Origin: Oxyruncus cristatus
Lineage: Eukaryota > Chordata > Aves > Passeriformes > Cotingidae
NCBI GenBank assembly: GCA_013399855.1
Contig: VXAY01002924.1
Coordinates: 1-64,000 of the forward strand
Length of the DNA stretch: 64,000 bases
Direction of reading: 5' to 3'
In this document: positions 12,101 to 25,114 of the stretch, in pieces
How the letters are laid out: each line of letters opens with the position of its first letter
Numbering within the stretch: the stretch's first letter is position 1
The notes under the pieces: model-generated
Seen by the model: only the letters and a program-made list of their open reading frames with translations
Told to the model about the DNA's origin: nothing
The model's database searches: none
Made by a program: the position numbers and the translations under genes

Positions 12101-15100
12101 TTTCTAAACTCGATGTGTGACTGCCAAAGCGAGAGAAAGGAGCTAAGCACCCTGCTGCTCCTTGGCTTGCCCTAGCAGCTAGCTGGGAAACTGCAAAATG
12201 CTGACAGCTGAAAATCCATCATTAAAATGTTCTTCGGCATCAGTTTTTCTTTCTCCTATCAACAGCAAACCCCCAACATCAAGACAAGCAGGGTGACCCT
12301 GACAAAGAGCTGACTATTGGCTTGTGTGTGCCAGCTATCAGGTTTTATTACCACTGTTTTCTGTCTTAGCAGAGCTATTTCTAATTGTGTGTCAAGAACA
12401 TTTCCTGCCTCAGAAAGCAGTAATCTATTTTGTAAAGAAATAGGCCACCTAAGGTACCTCCATGAGCCAGAGTGTCTTTCTTCTCTAGCAGTACTTTGAG
12501 GGTTCAGCATCCAGTTTGGATGTTCTCTGTACAAGAGCCAGATTCCCAAATATCTGAAAATCAAAAAAGGAGGAAACAGCATTTGCTTAAATACTTCAGA
12601 TTCAGCAGAAACTTCAGGCTTCCCCATGTAACCTTCATTCGAAACACATGACATTATAAGGGGCAGGATAGACGCAAACACACTTGGGGAACAGAGAAAC
12701 TTTGGCAAGAAAATCCTCTGTTAATATTCATTAATTTAGATCATTTGTGTGCAGCGTGAAAAGCGTCACTATGGAAAAATAAAATGCTACACCCATTTCT
12801 TCTATGGAGCAAACATTACAAGGACTGGTCTGCATTTTGTAATAAAATGCCTGTTGTTTCTCTGCTTTAAAGTTTTGATGTTTCAGTTTGTGCCATATTT
12901 CCCTCACAGAACCCATGGGAAGGACATTTGCAGCTCAGAACCCACGTTGAGAAAAAGACTTGCTTATCTATGATATTAATGCATTCCTAAAAAAAGCAAA
13001 AGGATGCTTCTGAATGCCACCAGAGTTTATACTTTTATTTTTTTTTAGCATGCTGAAATTTTCCAGAAAAATCCTGAGATCCCAGTTTTCTATTGTGCAA
13101 TTTCCACACCCAAATTGTTTATTCTGAATTTTTTTCTTTGGCAACTGTTTATGCCTGGAATATATGAGCTTTTACAAATCTAAGAAAGCAACCATTATGT
13201 TTTCCAGCATTAAAGACTGTTTTTTTTCTACTCCTTCATTATGATTTTAAACTAAAATTTCTTTCAACCTCTTTTATTTTCTTGAGAAATTAGACATATA
13301 ACATCTCATGTTACTCCTATAGATAATAAATTTTCTCTTTATAATTTTATCTGTCATGCAGTTTGCACTATGATATTCAATGTAAACCCTTGAGTATTTC
13401 AATTTCTACATATATCTCAGCTCTCAAAAACATATATCATGATATTTTATTTTCAATGTCTACTACCTTTGGGGAGGAAAAAGTTCTTTATTGTTTTAAT
13501 TAACCATCAGCTGGCAAAATTATTTTCACTTTCTTTCTTTTTTATATTACACAGATTACAAAGCTTGAAAGGAAAAATCTATTAGATAATAAAAAGCTTT
13601 TTAAAGAATAACCATACAAATTTAATGTAACATACACACATTTCTAAAAGGCATGTGTTGCAGCTAAAATGAAGGATGTAAAAATCCTTATTTTTCAGTT
13701 CCTATCATTACATTCAGAAGAAAATAAAATTAAACTTATCTGAATTAAAAAATTCATATTTAACTCCATTTCCTCAGCTGTTATTTTTTTCTGACAAGAT
13801 TTCAACTAAGACCTGTCAAAACACTTTACAAGAAAACCTGAATACCTGAATGATAATGATATATGATAGCAAATGTACATATTCTGTTTGACTACTCTGC
13901 AATAAATATAGGGGAAAACTATATAACCCCAATGGAGAACATCTCTCTCTTATGTTATGTTTCTATTGGCAGAATCAAAATAATCATGTAGTAGCAACAC
14001 AGAAAAAATAGTTCAATTTTTTTTCTCTTGCATGTGTAACTGTCTCCTAAAGGAAATATGGACATCTGCTTATTACAGCCTCTCAACTTGCCCAGTAAGA
14101 AAAGGTACATTGTATATTTAATTCTGTATAGGAGGGAAACCTTGAACTGGAACTTTGAATGCAAATTACCTTCCTACACAAATTAAAAATAAGAAAATAG
14201 AAACAATCATAAGTGCTTGTTTAAATCAAAGAGGAAAGGAGTAATTTCCCAGAATTTTTACCCAAACTTGGTATCAACAGAAGCTTTGTTTACATAAATT
14301 TCTACAATCAGTTAAAGCCAGTTCTCCTTCTCATCCTCCTTTCCTAATAAAGTCTAGCCAATACAATAGGATGTTGCTGAATGTAGTATAGCCAAAGTTC
14401 AACATGCTTTGCCAAAGGAAAACTCTCCTGCATTTTGTCGGTGTGCTTGTATTTGCACTTTCTTTCTGTAGCTTCTTATCCATGGGAACAGTTAATCTAC
14501 ATTTCAACCATATCCCATTTTCTTATCCTACTCTTCCATTAGTACTGGATCTGAGTGCAGACAAGGATTATATATAGCCCACGTGGTGCCAACAGGTAGT
14601 TTGTTTGCATTATGCTGTCGTCACCATGATTTATTGAAACCACTCCCAGAGAAAGACATTAAATTTACCTTATTGTCCCTCAAGGACCAAGTTTTAGAGC
14701 TTATAGTGGAGAGCAAAGTAGAGCAGATGAAGGCTGTAAGACTTCCCACAGCCACCAAATTGATTTTTTTTATGACCTTATGATGCTGAACCACAGATTC
14801 ATAAAGTTAGGTGGAAAGCAATGTTTTCATGAAGACTTTTCATAGGCACTTGTATACAATTTTCATGTCCTTTGTAAAACATGAAAATACCAAATGCTAA
14901 GTTCTTACTGTCTCAAGACTGACACTGTTGATAGAGTAACATAAGAGATCTATTAAGCAATATTTTCCTTGCCATATAAACCACAACGGGGAATCATTTC
15001 AGTCAGAATATTAGCACAGTAGTCATGTCACCAATATCAACTTCAGGTCTCCTTCACCTGCACAAAGAAAACAGTGGGAAGAAATGCTTATTTTAAATAT

Positions 15101-15984
15101 GTCTAGGTTAGCTTTATTTTCTGTCAAAAATTTCTTACAGAAAAAGTTTCCATTTATCCCTCCGTGAAAACAGGTGTCTGTCATCTGCTTCAGGAAAGTG
15201 CACTCTGCTGAGATATTCCTGCTTGGTGGTGGGAGAAGTGACTGGCTGAGGCAGAAAGAAGCAGCCACCCACATCCGCAGCTAAGATAGGATTGTTCTTA
15301 TCATAAGAAAACAAAACAATATGAACCAAACAAACAAACTGATCATTCACTACCTTTACTAAAGGAATCATGATAGTGCACTGTTGACTCACTTTAACCT
15401 TTTTGGTATCATGTCTATTTCATCACAGTTTCAGATTTTTTTTTCGCAAGAAGGTATGCAATAAAGTTGTGAACTAGCAGAAGATGTTAAGCACATTGCA
15501 AAAAACTGCAGAAGCAAACTGATGAAACTGAATCCCCTTAGAACAACGTACAGCTCTGTGTTTTTGCCTTTCTTTTCGGTTGACCACGCCCTTAGCTGAA
15601 TGTCTCTCTTCCACCAACGTCAAACTCAATTTACTCTCTGTGTTTACCCTTTTCATGACGCTTTTCATCTACCTGCAGTCCCAGACCACCAGACCTCCAG
15701 GTTAAGGATGTTTTGGAGTTAGATATACCTGATCCAATAACCTTATAAACCAAGCCAAACTTCATCCTCTAGTGCATGTTGAAGGAATAAAAAAATGTAG
15801 TTTTTACTGTGGGAGGGAATTCCAGCAACAATTGGGTTGCTGTTAGTAACGATACCACAGTACGCACTTAAGAAACAGTAAACTAAAATTTCTTGTTATC
15901 TCCATTTTTAAAAGCGAATTTTTTAATACAAGTAAAATTAAAATATGAACAAGTAACTTAGATGAATATTCATGCTTCAGAGCA
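12101..15984. other. Non-coding stretch without a recognisable gene
   Basis: It holds the longest open frame of the window (12259-12708, minus, 149 codons). I judge this a chance frame: its translation shows no recognisable domain, and flanking splice sites are not evident. From 13000 to 14300 the sequence is very AT-rich with repeated aaaat/ttttat strings. No repeat family was recognised. Confidence 0.55.
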
Positions 15985-16409
15985 TTGTACTTCAGCTTTT
16001 CTTGGCATAGGGGGGAATAAGTAGGCCAGCTGACCCAAACTGAATAAAGGGATATTCTATACCATATGATGTCAGCTCAGATATGAAAGCTAAGGAAAGG
16101 AGCAGGAAGGATTGTTTCCAAACACTGGATTGTTTCCAGTGGCTATGAGTCGCGAAACCACTATGCATACTGAAACTCTGCTTCTCAGGAAAGTAGTTGG
16201 ACATCTCTGCTAATGGGAAGTAAAGAATAAACCTTGTTATTTTCTGCTTCTCTTTTGCAAGTGCAAGCTTTTACTTTTTGTTATAGTAAACTGCCTTATC
16301 TCAACCTATGAGTCGTTTTCCATCTTATTCTCTCCTCTTATGGCTGGGAAGGGGAGTCATAGAGGGGCTGGGTGGGTGCTTGGTGCCTAGTGGAGGTCAA
16401 CCCACTACA
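15985..16409 (+). mobile_element. LTR of a common avian ERV family, 5' truncated, plus strand
   Basis: In order, the segment shows ccagctgacccaaactg (16025-16041), aagggatattctatacca with atgatgtcag (the U3 block before the TATA box, which here has decayed to agatatgaaag), ctgctaatgggaag, AATAAA at 16226-16231, and agtaaactgccttatctcaa (around 16284). It ends gcttggtgcctag...caacccactaca, the CA terminus at 16409. This is the order of a very common bird LTR whose other end reads 'TGTCCTGGTTT..GGCTGGGATAGAGTTAA'. That 5' end is missing or unrecognisable upstream of 15985. No primer-binding site follows 16409, so this is a solo or isolated LTR. It is old and carries many substitutions and small gaps. 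Confidence 0.85.
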
Positions 16410-18299
16410 ATCATAGAAAGGTGTACTTAAGAGGTACTGCATATTGAGATTTGAAAATAGAGAAAATTATGGAAGAACAAAGGAGAAGGATATGCTGGAG
16501 GTTTTGGCATAGAGGAAAGATGTAGGAGCAGATGACTAGGTCTTGTACTTGTGGCCACAAAAGACTGTGGTCATGAACTAAGACTGAAAAAAAGAAGATA
16601 AAGATACAAAAAATAAAGACATCAAGCATGGAGCACAAGGGTACAAGATGAAGAAGAACAGCGGTTATTCTCACACAAAGATATGAGGAGGCCTGTAGTC
16701 TGTTTGCACAGGCAGTCACACAATGTCAACCCACCCTTATAGTCTCCTGTTTGACATGCATAAGAACAAAGTTTCTGCAGTACCTTGCTCAAAAGCTCTT
16801 AGCTTACCAAGTCTATCAGCAACCTACTAAATGTTAGCACTCTCTGGAAACACAGTGAATTCCTGTCACTGTTAATAACTTTATTTGAAATGCGTATCTC
16901 GGCCACACAGAACATGCCACCCAAGGCAAGGTCCTCCCACTATCCAGCTCCAAGGACAGCTATTTGTTACCTTTGCTCTCTGTGTTAGCAAGTGTGCTCA
17001 CTCGTTGGTTGGCTCCAACAGAGTGTCCAGAGCTGACATGAGATGCTGAAGAGAAAAGCTCCTGTGGATCAAGCTTCTCTCATACTGCTAAAGAGCCTAG
17101 AAAGCTGGGGACATGGATGATTCAAAGTTCCTTAATGGCAAATGAAAAAAGAGGTAGTATGGCCTGCCCTGGTTCAGGTGAGTTTAAAGGAGAGATCCAG
17201 TCCCTGGGAAATCTGTGCAGGGGAAGAATTTTAACAACATAAACACCAAACCAATAACTGAAAGGCAGTGAGAAAGGACATGTATTCAATAGGATTATTG
17301 TTAAGGCTCCAGATTAATATATGGCAGGGCATGCTCTCTGTGATGCCAGGCAATCAGTTGGAAGAGAAAAGCTGATCACAAAGATGGTAAACTAGAGATA
17401 TACCATTGCAAACAACAAAGACATACAAACATAATTTAACATTAAAACTGGAGTTATATACAGGCAGATTCAAGGTAACTTCTCTTTATTTAAGAACTGT
17501 TCTATATTGTTCATCCCAAAAATAGCAAGATAACTTCAAAAAAATATGTTCAGGGTTCTGGAAATTAGGAATTTAAAAATAAATAGTTGAAGTCCTTCTT
17601 AAGTCTTAACAATACAAAACGTGGCCATATGTCCGTGACAATGAGAATATAACATTATCTACCTTATGAACTGATTTCCTCCAGCATGTATCTGAATAAT
17701 GTGCCCTAATTTCAGCATCTTTATTATCCAGAAAACTTCTGCTTAAAAAAGAAATTAGAATGCATACTCCTGAAAGATTGTGTGCTTTATAATAGGAAAA
17801 CCTCTCTGACTCATATACCTAAGCTGAATAAGAGAAAACTTATTCCTTCCCACAGGACTCTGTGCAATAAATCTTGTGCATTACAACATCTACATTGAAA
17901 ATGGTAAATCAGTCAAAATACAGAATGATCACCTTAAGCTATTTTTCATACATTTTTCAGCTGTTTTTTTTACTGCTTTATTCCCTAGTTGCATAACGTA
18001 TGAAAATAATCCTTTTGACACTCTCAAGCTTATTTTGAAATTTCTCATTTACTGGCTTTTACACATCACGATGAAAAATACTTTTCAAGGTATATATTTA
18101 ACTTGTTTCAGAACATCTTATTTCCTTTAATAATCATGATTATTAAAATCATATCTAATATTAGGGCATAAAAATAATTTAAAAAATCAAATAAGATGAC
18201 AGAACCTATTCTCTAAGATGTTTTATAGCTTAACTCATCAGTAGTATTTGAATTCAAAACTAGACATCACTAGACATGATGAAGGAGAAAAAAAACAAA
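16410..18299. other. Non-coding stretch without a recognisable gene
   Basis: Mixed AT-rich sequence with open frames of at most about 102 codons (16411-16719, minus), none with coding character. A good splice-donor-like string, ttcag|gtgagt, lies at 17174-17183 but no partner exon is evident. No repeat family was recognised. Confidence 0.5.
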
Positions 18300-18905
18300 C
18301 TAGAGTCTACCTGTGTGCCCTGGCATCCAGGAGGGCCACCCATGTCCTGGGGTGTATTAGGTACAGCCAGTCAAAGGAGATGATTGTCCCACTCTGCTCT
18401 GCACTGGTGCGGCCTCTCCTCAAGTACTGTGTGCACTTTTGGGCACCCCAATATCAGAGGGAGATAAAACTATTGGAGAGTACCCAAAAAATGGCTACAA
18501 ATATGTTGAAAGGTCTAGAGGGGAAGCCATGCTAGGAGTGGCTGAGGTCACTTGGCTGTTCAGCCTGGAGGAGACTGAGAGGAAATCCCATAGAGGTCTA
18601 CAATTTCCTCATGAGGGACAGACACCAGTCACTTCTCTCTGGTGACCAGGGGCAGGACCTGAAGGAACAGCAAGATGCTGTGTCAGGGGAGGTTTAGTTT
18701 GGATATTAGGAAAAATTTTTTACTGAGAGGGTGATTACGTACTGGAACAGGCTCCCCAGGGAAGTGGTCAAAAGCATTAAGTCAGAACATTTGGACAGCG
18801 TTCTCAGGCAAATGGTGTTATTCTTGGGGCTGTGCTCTGCAGTGCCAGCAGCTGGACTTCAGTGATCCTTGGGGCTCCTTTCCAGGATATTCTATGACTC
18901 GGCCA
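18300..18905 (+). mobile_element. CR1 LINE 3' end, about 0.6 kb, plus strand
   Basis: The sequence follows the 3' end of CR1 ORF2 (reverse transcriptase C-terminal region) and the 3' UTR. Successive matches are gtgtgccctggcatccagga, gattgtcccactctgctctg, ctgtgtgcacttttgggcac, ataaaactattggagag, cacttggctgttcagcctgg, ggtttagtttggatattagg, ggaacaggctccccaggga, ggatattctatgactc. It ends in a single decayed copy of the 3' microsatellite (ttctatgac). CR1 is the main LINE of birds and copies are normally 5' truncated, as here. Frames at 18248-18535 and 18439-18645 are remnants of the old reading frame, broken by stops and small gaps, so it cannot move by itself. Confidence 0.96.
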
Positions 18906-20852
18906 TTCTGTGCATTCATAACTGCACTGGTAATCTTTGAAAAACAGATATGGAAACACATACTATAAAAAAAAGTATCCGAATCCTGTAGGTATCCAAA
19001 TCTGCAGTGTTAAACATAAAGAAAAATATTTACATTTCAAATGAAACACAAGCAAAAACCTAAAAGAATAATGCTCAGAACCCCCTCCCCACCTACAATC
19101 TAAATTTTTGAGATGCTGTAACCTTATAGTACAACTCTATAACTGTTCTTAAGAACATGTGTTAATAACAGACTGTGTTAATTTGAACTGAATTTCCCAA
19201 ACTGAGTGAGAGGATACAAAAATCCATTTTGAACTATTTTCATATCTAAATATTGAGCTAATATCCATTTCTCATGGGGCTAGGCTACTCACTGTTCAAA
19301 ACCACTTCCAAAAAAGGTTAATAAATTCAGTAAATGTCATAAATGTCTTGTTGAGGTTCTTTGTTTTCATATTTCAAAAGCTTGCGGCATCCAGTCAGGA
19401 AATATAAACAGTGACATGTGTCAGTGGAAATATTCATATCCTGCACCTCACAAATTTTGAATTCTCCACTTCTCCAGTGTGTTCAGACTATTCACCAACC
19501 CACCCATAAATCATGAAACTGGTTTACATGCATGACTTGAGCTTGAAATCTATAGGCTTTCCTCATACTCATTGTAATATTTAAACTGATCCTAGTATTA
19601 TCCATGCACTCATGTCATTTGCTTACCCAAAATGGATTGGGGAAAATACCTCCATTCTTTGGAAAACTCAGGTCTTTGCTAGTGTTAATGGATTCATGCA
19701 TATACTGGCCTAGATGAAGGCCATGTAACTACAGAATTAGATAATTGCATGAACTCAAGAATGATTAGAATCCTAGATAATGCTTAGGAAGTGCTGCCAA
19801 AGAAAAGTCTTTGGGAAGAATGAAATAATTAATCAAGACTCTGCTATTAACAACCCACACTTTCAGTGTTCAGAAACTCCTTTTTGGGACTTTCTGTCCC
19901 CAAGCTCGTCACGGAGCACTCATGAAGAACAACAAAAAAGCACTTGCTTCTAGATTTAGCAATTTGTGTCTAACGTGAAGACACACTGATAGATGAATGG
20001 CTAGACTCATTAAATGAACTTGACACAGTTTTATAGGAGGTGGCAGCTGGTCTTGCTGCTTTGAAAAAGGTCTCTGAGCTGTCTTTGCTAGCAAGTAGCT
20101 AATATGTTACTGTAGGCAGGAACCACGCTTACACTAACATATTAGGCAAGATACAGCTCTGCCAGTGGTTGCCATATATTTGTTTGCTTATGTTATAATA
20201 AATTACTATTTAGTTCAGGATAAAACTGAGTATCAAAGCCCCTTTATGAGTCTATCTATTTGACATTGGTAGGCAACCCTCAAGTAGTTGCACAGTATCT
20301 CCACGGAAGAGGACTAGTGACCTGGAAACTCCTAGTGAAGAACCCCATGTCAGTGTTTTCACAGTGATACTTAGGCAAAATAAATCTAAACATAGACTTC
20401 ATGGAGAAAAAAGAATACTCAGGAAATGCTTCTTACATCAAACTTTTGCAAGTTGAAAGTGATAGCCCATTTGAATTTGCTTGTCACCATTCCATTTTAC
20501 CTTTATGCCCTGGTAGAGGTGAAACATAAAGCATTTACCAAAGGCTTAAGGTTGCAGGTGAAATGGTAAAGATGCCACTCTGCTCTGAAGGAATTTATAG
20601 ACCGTCAGAGATGGACACAGATAAAACTTATTTTCAACATATAAACTTTCAGACAATGATAATTTTCCTGAATGGATATTATGTTCTATTCAGGTAGGAA
20701 AAAATAATCTCAAGGATATCCCTTTTGCACAAGAAGCAGTAGTCCTTACCTCTTAAATGCTGTGTGCCACGTGATATAGAATCATTTAGTGGACAAACTC
20801 TCACTTTAGCTTTAAATTTGAGTTAAATTTTCTCGAGAATTGACAGCAACTG

Positions 20853-20868
20853 CACATTTTAAAATGTG
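20853..20868. other. 16-bp perfect palindrome
   Basis: cacattttaaaatgtg equals its own reverse complement. A shorter palindrome, ttctcgagaa, lies about 20 bp upstream. Such sites can bind dimeric transcription factors, but AT-rich palindromes of this size also arise by chance; no function is claimed. Confidence 0.4.
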
Positions 20869-21030
20869 AACTTTTGTTGTCTTGTTTTATAATGTATTCT
20901 GTAGAATGTATATACAGATGACAAGTAACAGCTTTTCTAAAAATATTCCTCGTATTTCCTCTGTGACCAAAGAATTACTTTATACTTTTTTCCAAATATT
21001 TAAAATTATTACTTGTCTCAAAAAAACCCC

Positions 21031-21053
21031 AAACAACAAACAAACAAACAAAA
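21031..21053. repeat. (CAAA)n microsatellite
   Basis: About five units of caaa with an initial interruption (aaacaacaaacaaac...). A similar run occurs at 25589-25613. Confidence 0.9.
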
Positions 21054-21496
21054 TCCATAAAAACAAGAAAACATCAACCTGTCACAATAAATTAGGAATG
21101 TAATGTTATTTGCTCTGCATGCTTCTCATGTGCTATATATGCTCTACACATCATTACTAGGTGTGAGTGTAAAAGGTCTCACATTTCAGGATAACCTTTA
21201 ATTTTAAAACTTCTCAATTCATATAATCAGACTTCACGTTCTGTTTCTCATTTGTGACACTCTAACAAGCCCTTACAACATGCTTCTATGTATTTCTAAA
21301 GGCTTCTATACGGGACCACTGTGGAGAGAGGTTTAGGAATTTGAGTCAATCGTCAATCAAACCTGATGAAAACAAGACAAAAATATTGTATCTACACATT
21401 TTTTTTAAAAAAAGTCAAAACACAACACTATGCTACTGTAAGAAACTGAAATATTGTTAATGTCTTAAACATTGTTAAAATCATAGAAAGACTTCT

Positions 21497-22287
21497 TGTC
21501 AAACTGCAAAGAAGCAACTGCCCATCTGACCACTGAAGTACACCCACCCCCCGTCCCCCTCCTCTAAAATGCCTTCTGACTGGAATTTGGACTGTGAAGC
21601 GTAACTTGAGATAAGATTACTGTCCTATTATCTCAGGTCTAAGGAGAAGTAAACAAGGCTCAGGGAAGAAGAATGCATCCACAAAGAAAGGCAGACTTAG
21701 CAGTTGCACTAAGAATTAGCCCTAGCTGGGCTCAGCTGGTGGAGGAGGAGGATTTTGGATATCTGATGGCAAAATCTCTCCGCACAAAACAGAAGAAGTA
21801 AACCCCTCCACCTCTGGGAAAACCATACACACAACAGACTTTCATGTCAGAGGCAGCTGAGAAGGGGACATAAATCATCAAAGACCCCCAAAGCACCCCC
21901 CCAGACTCCTTCCGGAGGCCTTCTACCACCAGAGGACTGCACGTGATCCAAGTGATGCAACAAATCCAGAGTCTGTCTCAGAAGACTGTAAAACATCACT
22001 GGGGGAGGTGCCTGGGCACCTCACAAACGTCTATCCATCCATCAGACATTATGTTTTGTGGGACCCTCACCACCAGGAATATCAGAAGAAGAGGATCCTT
22101 GGGATGCCATTGGGTTCCACAGAGTGGAACGGAGAAGCAGAAAAGACCTCGAGTCTGTGTAAGCCCTGCTCAGCAATAACAAAAACATCTCTGTATTATA
22201 AACCCTGTGTTCAGCACAAACCCAAAACATAGTCCCATAGTAGCCACTAGTAAGAAAGTTAACTCTACCCCAGCCAAAATCAGCACA
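21497..22287 (-). mobile_element. Diverged avian ERV LTR, minus strand, conserved at its 5' end
   Basis: Read on the minus strand from 22287, it begins TGTGCTGATTTTGGCTGGGG, then TAGAGTTAACTTTCTT, a TAGTGGCTACTATGG block, GTTTTTGTTATTGCTGAGCAG, and GAGGTCTTTTCTGCTTCTC (to about 22132). This is the 5' part of the same common bird LTR family that gives the fragment at 15985-16409. The middle (about 21640-22130) does not resemble that consensus. Near the far end, plus-strand ttgagataagatt (21607-21619) matches the family's 'TCTTTATCTCAA' stretch, and ccaccccccgtccccct matches its G/C-rich terminus, so an approximately 790 bp LTR ending at tgtc (21497) is likely. No clear target-site duplication was found. 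The 160 bp at 22132-22287 are secure; the rest is inferred. Confidence 0.72.
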
Positions 22288-25078
22288 GAAGGGAGATAAG
22301 ACTAAGCTCAGACCTCCTATGATATACTAAGGACAAGGTCAACATATCTGTGCAGAGCTGAGTCAAGGAGCATTCTGGGCCTGACAGCTCTTGTTTGGGG
22401 ATAAGAAGAAAAAAATGGTGACTGAAATCTAAATTGTCTTTGACTGCTTTTATTCAGCAGATGACTAAATAAGACTCTCAAAACAGGATAAATTCTAGTT
22501 TAGCGATTTGATGGGCTAGGAGTAGATCTTCGAGTTCAACAGCCTCTTGATGTCCTCAATACTCTGTGTGGCAAGAAGGTTTACTTTAATCCTATGAAGG
22601 AAGCATCTACCTGTGTTTATATAGAATCATTTCATGCTGATGTGTTGATGACGGGCTGAGCAGTCATTGTGATCTATTTGCTTGTGTAATGGCACCAAGG
22701 ACTGCAGAAATCCCTACCACTCACTTTTTTTAATTTTGAAATGCAGATATCTTTTCTATACTTCCCTGAGTGAAGACTGTTGCATAACTTAGGTCATCTT
22801 TGTCACCCTTCTTTTACTCTTTTGTAATTCTATTAGATTCTTTTTGAGATGGGATTCAGGATTGCAAACAATCCCCAAAGCAAAAAAGTGTGTTATGGAT
22901 TAATGCAGTGAAAATGTGATGCTTTTCTTGAAATACTCTAACATTCTTTTTGGTTTTGAAATTTTTACTTTTCCTTCAGATATCATGAGTATTGATGATT
23001 GCTCTCAAAATGTCTGTTAAAAATACTATCTTAATTCCTGTAATTACTTGGTTTGACAGTGTTATAAAAACACCTTGATTTCATGAATTTGTAACTACTA
23101 TAGCCTGTTGACTCTACACTGCTGATAGATTTTAGCATTTCTGTGTACTCCCAAAAGATCTCCGGCAGATTGTTATCACTTTCTGAACTGTCTGTTAGCA
23201 TTATGGTAAATTACACGTTATAATCATAGTTTGCTCCTGCTTGCTGCCAAATTTGTTGTTAATGTTTCAGGTATGATTGTTATCTTGTTTTTGAAAAAGT
23301 ACAAATACTTGTGCTGGCTGAACATTTTTTGTAGATGATTTTAATGGCACTTTTACTTTGATATCCAAATGGCATGTCCACTTATAAGTTTTAAGGATGA
23401 CAAAGAGTGAATTGTCTTTAATAAGATCCATATTTTAATCATCTGTTAAGGAGTATAAATATTTCTTGTAAGATTCATTTTGAATCTCACAGAAACTCAC
23501 AACATAGAAAAAGCAGAAAGGCTTCTTTACCAAGCTAAAATGGGCATTCTCTGATTATGATTTTTAAGTTGGATTGCCAACCTAGTCTACAGATTTCCTA
23601 CAGCAAAATACCCTTTTGCAGATAGGACCTAACACAGCTTCCCTGTGGACAAAATAATTGTCTCTTACTGCAGATTGGTTGCACTGCTAATGCATACCAA
23701 AAACTGTCATGGATTACCTACATCTCTACCGTGTCTTCTATCTGTAAATCTTACTACATTTCTCATCTGTAATTGCAGTGCATGCAAAGGGCGCCTTGAT
23801 GCAGGCACAGCACCGCAAACAGAACTGTAATCACAACAGGGCTTGTGTCTGGAAGAATAGCTGACTCAGACAGCAGTTCTGCAGATGGCACTGCACACTG
23901 GACACACCACAACCATCTGGGAACAAAGTTGGATGAAAGTAGCATAAGGGAATTTCTAAATATTCTCGTGAAACCTTCTGAGTTTCACACCGGTGTTATT
24001 GAGGGCCTCACAACCCCCATGCTCACTGAACAGCAAAACTGAAAGGTTTTCTCATTATTCATACAAAAGATCTGCACAGTTACAATAGTTCAGGAGCAAT
24101 CCAAAGGAAATAATGGGGCCTTTCTCTACGAACACATACAGAGTGATTTGATGATCACATTATATACTTGAATATACAATTAGTTGTCTAAACTGATGGT
24201 GCCAGTGGTTCCCCAAATAATTAGGAATAGTAAATCTACAATAAAATCTGTGGTTTGAGAAGAGATTATTCATACACAATATAGCACCTATATCTAGTAA
24301 TTGAGACAGAGTCCAAACCCAGTTCATTTCTCTGACTTTGGAGCCCAGGAACTTGAAAACTGCAACTCTACATAGACCTCACAGGCCCAACTTCTTCGTC
24401 AACTCTAAGAAAAGAGGACGTATCTTCAAACAATTAAATTCTCCCTGTTTGATGGGTACTCTATGTCATTAGGTTGACTCATCTCTGAAATTCTTCAAGG
24501 CCATATCATGTATCTTCATTAATAGCTGACAGTTTACTGTCATGGTCTCCAAGGCAAGGTATAAACACATGGTGGACAAGAATGCCAGCAGGTGGAAAGT
24601 GGTGTTAAAGGAGTGGTTACCAGTAGAAACCTGTGTTCCTGGGGTGACTACAGTCAAGAATTTCATTCATTGTGCTGGAAGTGCAATAATCATATTCTTT
24701 TTCATTTTCAGACAAAATCTGGGAGCGATGGAGAGGACACCATCAGCGTAATATCTTTAGACTTCACTTTCCTTTAACAGATCTCGCTATGCCTCACCTT
24801 TGTTCAGATCCAGATATTATTAATTAGCAGCACCTTCCTGGAAAGGATTTAGATTTGAAGCACATTCAGATTAGTTTGAAATACAATAGAGATGAACACA
24901 GGTTATTAGATTTTAGGCTAGGCAGCAAAGGTCTGCATAAGAGTATGCAGTTGATAGTGATTCATAAATAAGACGTATCAACAATGATGCAAAGCATCTC
25001 ATGGATGTGTAAGCAAGACACATATGAGATTTGAAGCAATTCTCTGGCTTTACTCAGCTGTACTTTGCCCTCTGCCTT
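22288..25078. other. Non-coding stretch without a recognisable gene
   Basis: AT-rich, with open frames of at most about 69 codons. Frames on both strands around 23645-24042 and 24469-24777 overlap each other and carry no motif. No repeat family was recognised. Confidence 0.55.
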
Positions 25079-25114
25079 TATATATAGCGCTATATATAGT
25101 GCTATATATAGTGC
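25079..25114. repeat. 12-bp minisatellite, three units, with palindromic junction
   Basis: tatatatagcgc (25079-25090) is followed by two identical units tatatatagtgc (25091-25102, 25103-25114). The first junction, tatatagcgctatata, is a perfect palindrome, so the array can extrude a hairpin. Confidence 0.92.

Larger units (their letters stand above)
18906..21496. other. Non-coding stretch without a recognisable gene
   Basis: AT-rich and non-repetitive apart from a (CAAA)n run at 21031-21053 and a 16-bp perfect palindrome at 20853-20868. Open frames are below 75 codons. Confidence 0.55.

Noticed and set aside
12259..12708. 149-codon open frame, minus strand, the longest in the window
   Set aside because: About one frame of this length is expected by chance in 128 kb of strand sequence. 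It has no recognised domain and no convincing splice or promoter context.
16226..16231. AATAAA considered as a host-gene polyadenylation site
   Set aside because: It lies inside the LTR at 15985-16409, in the part expected to carry the LTR's own signal.
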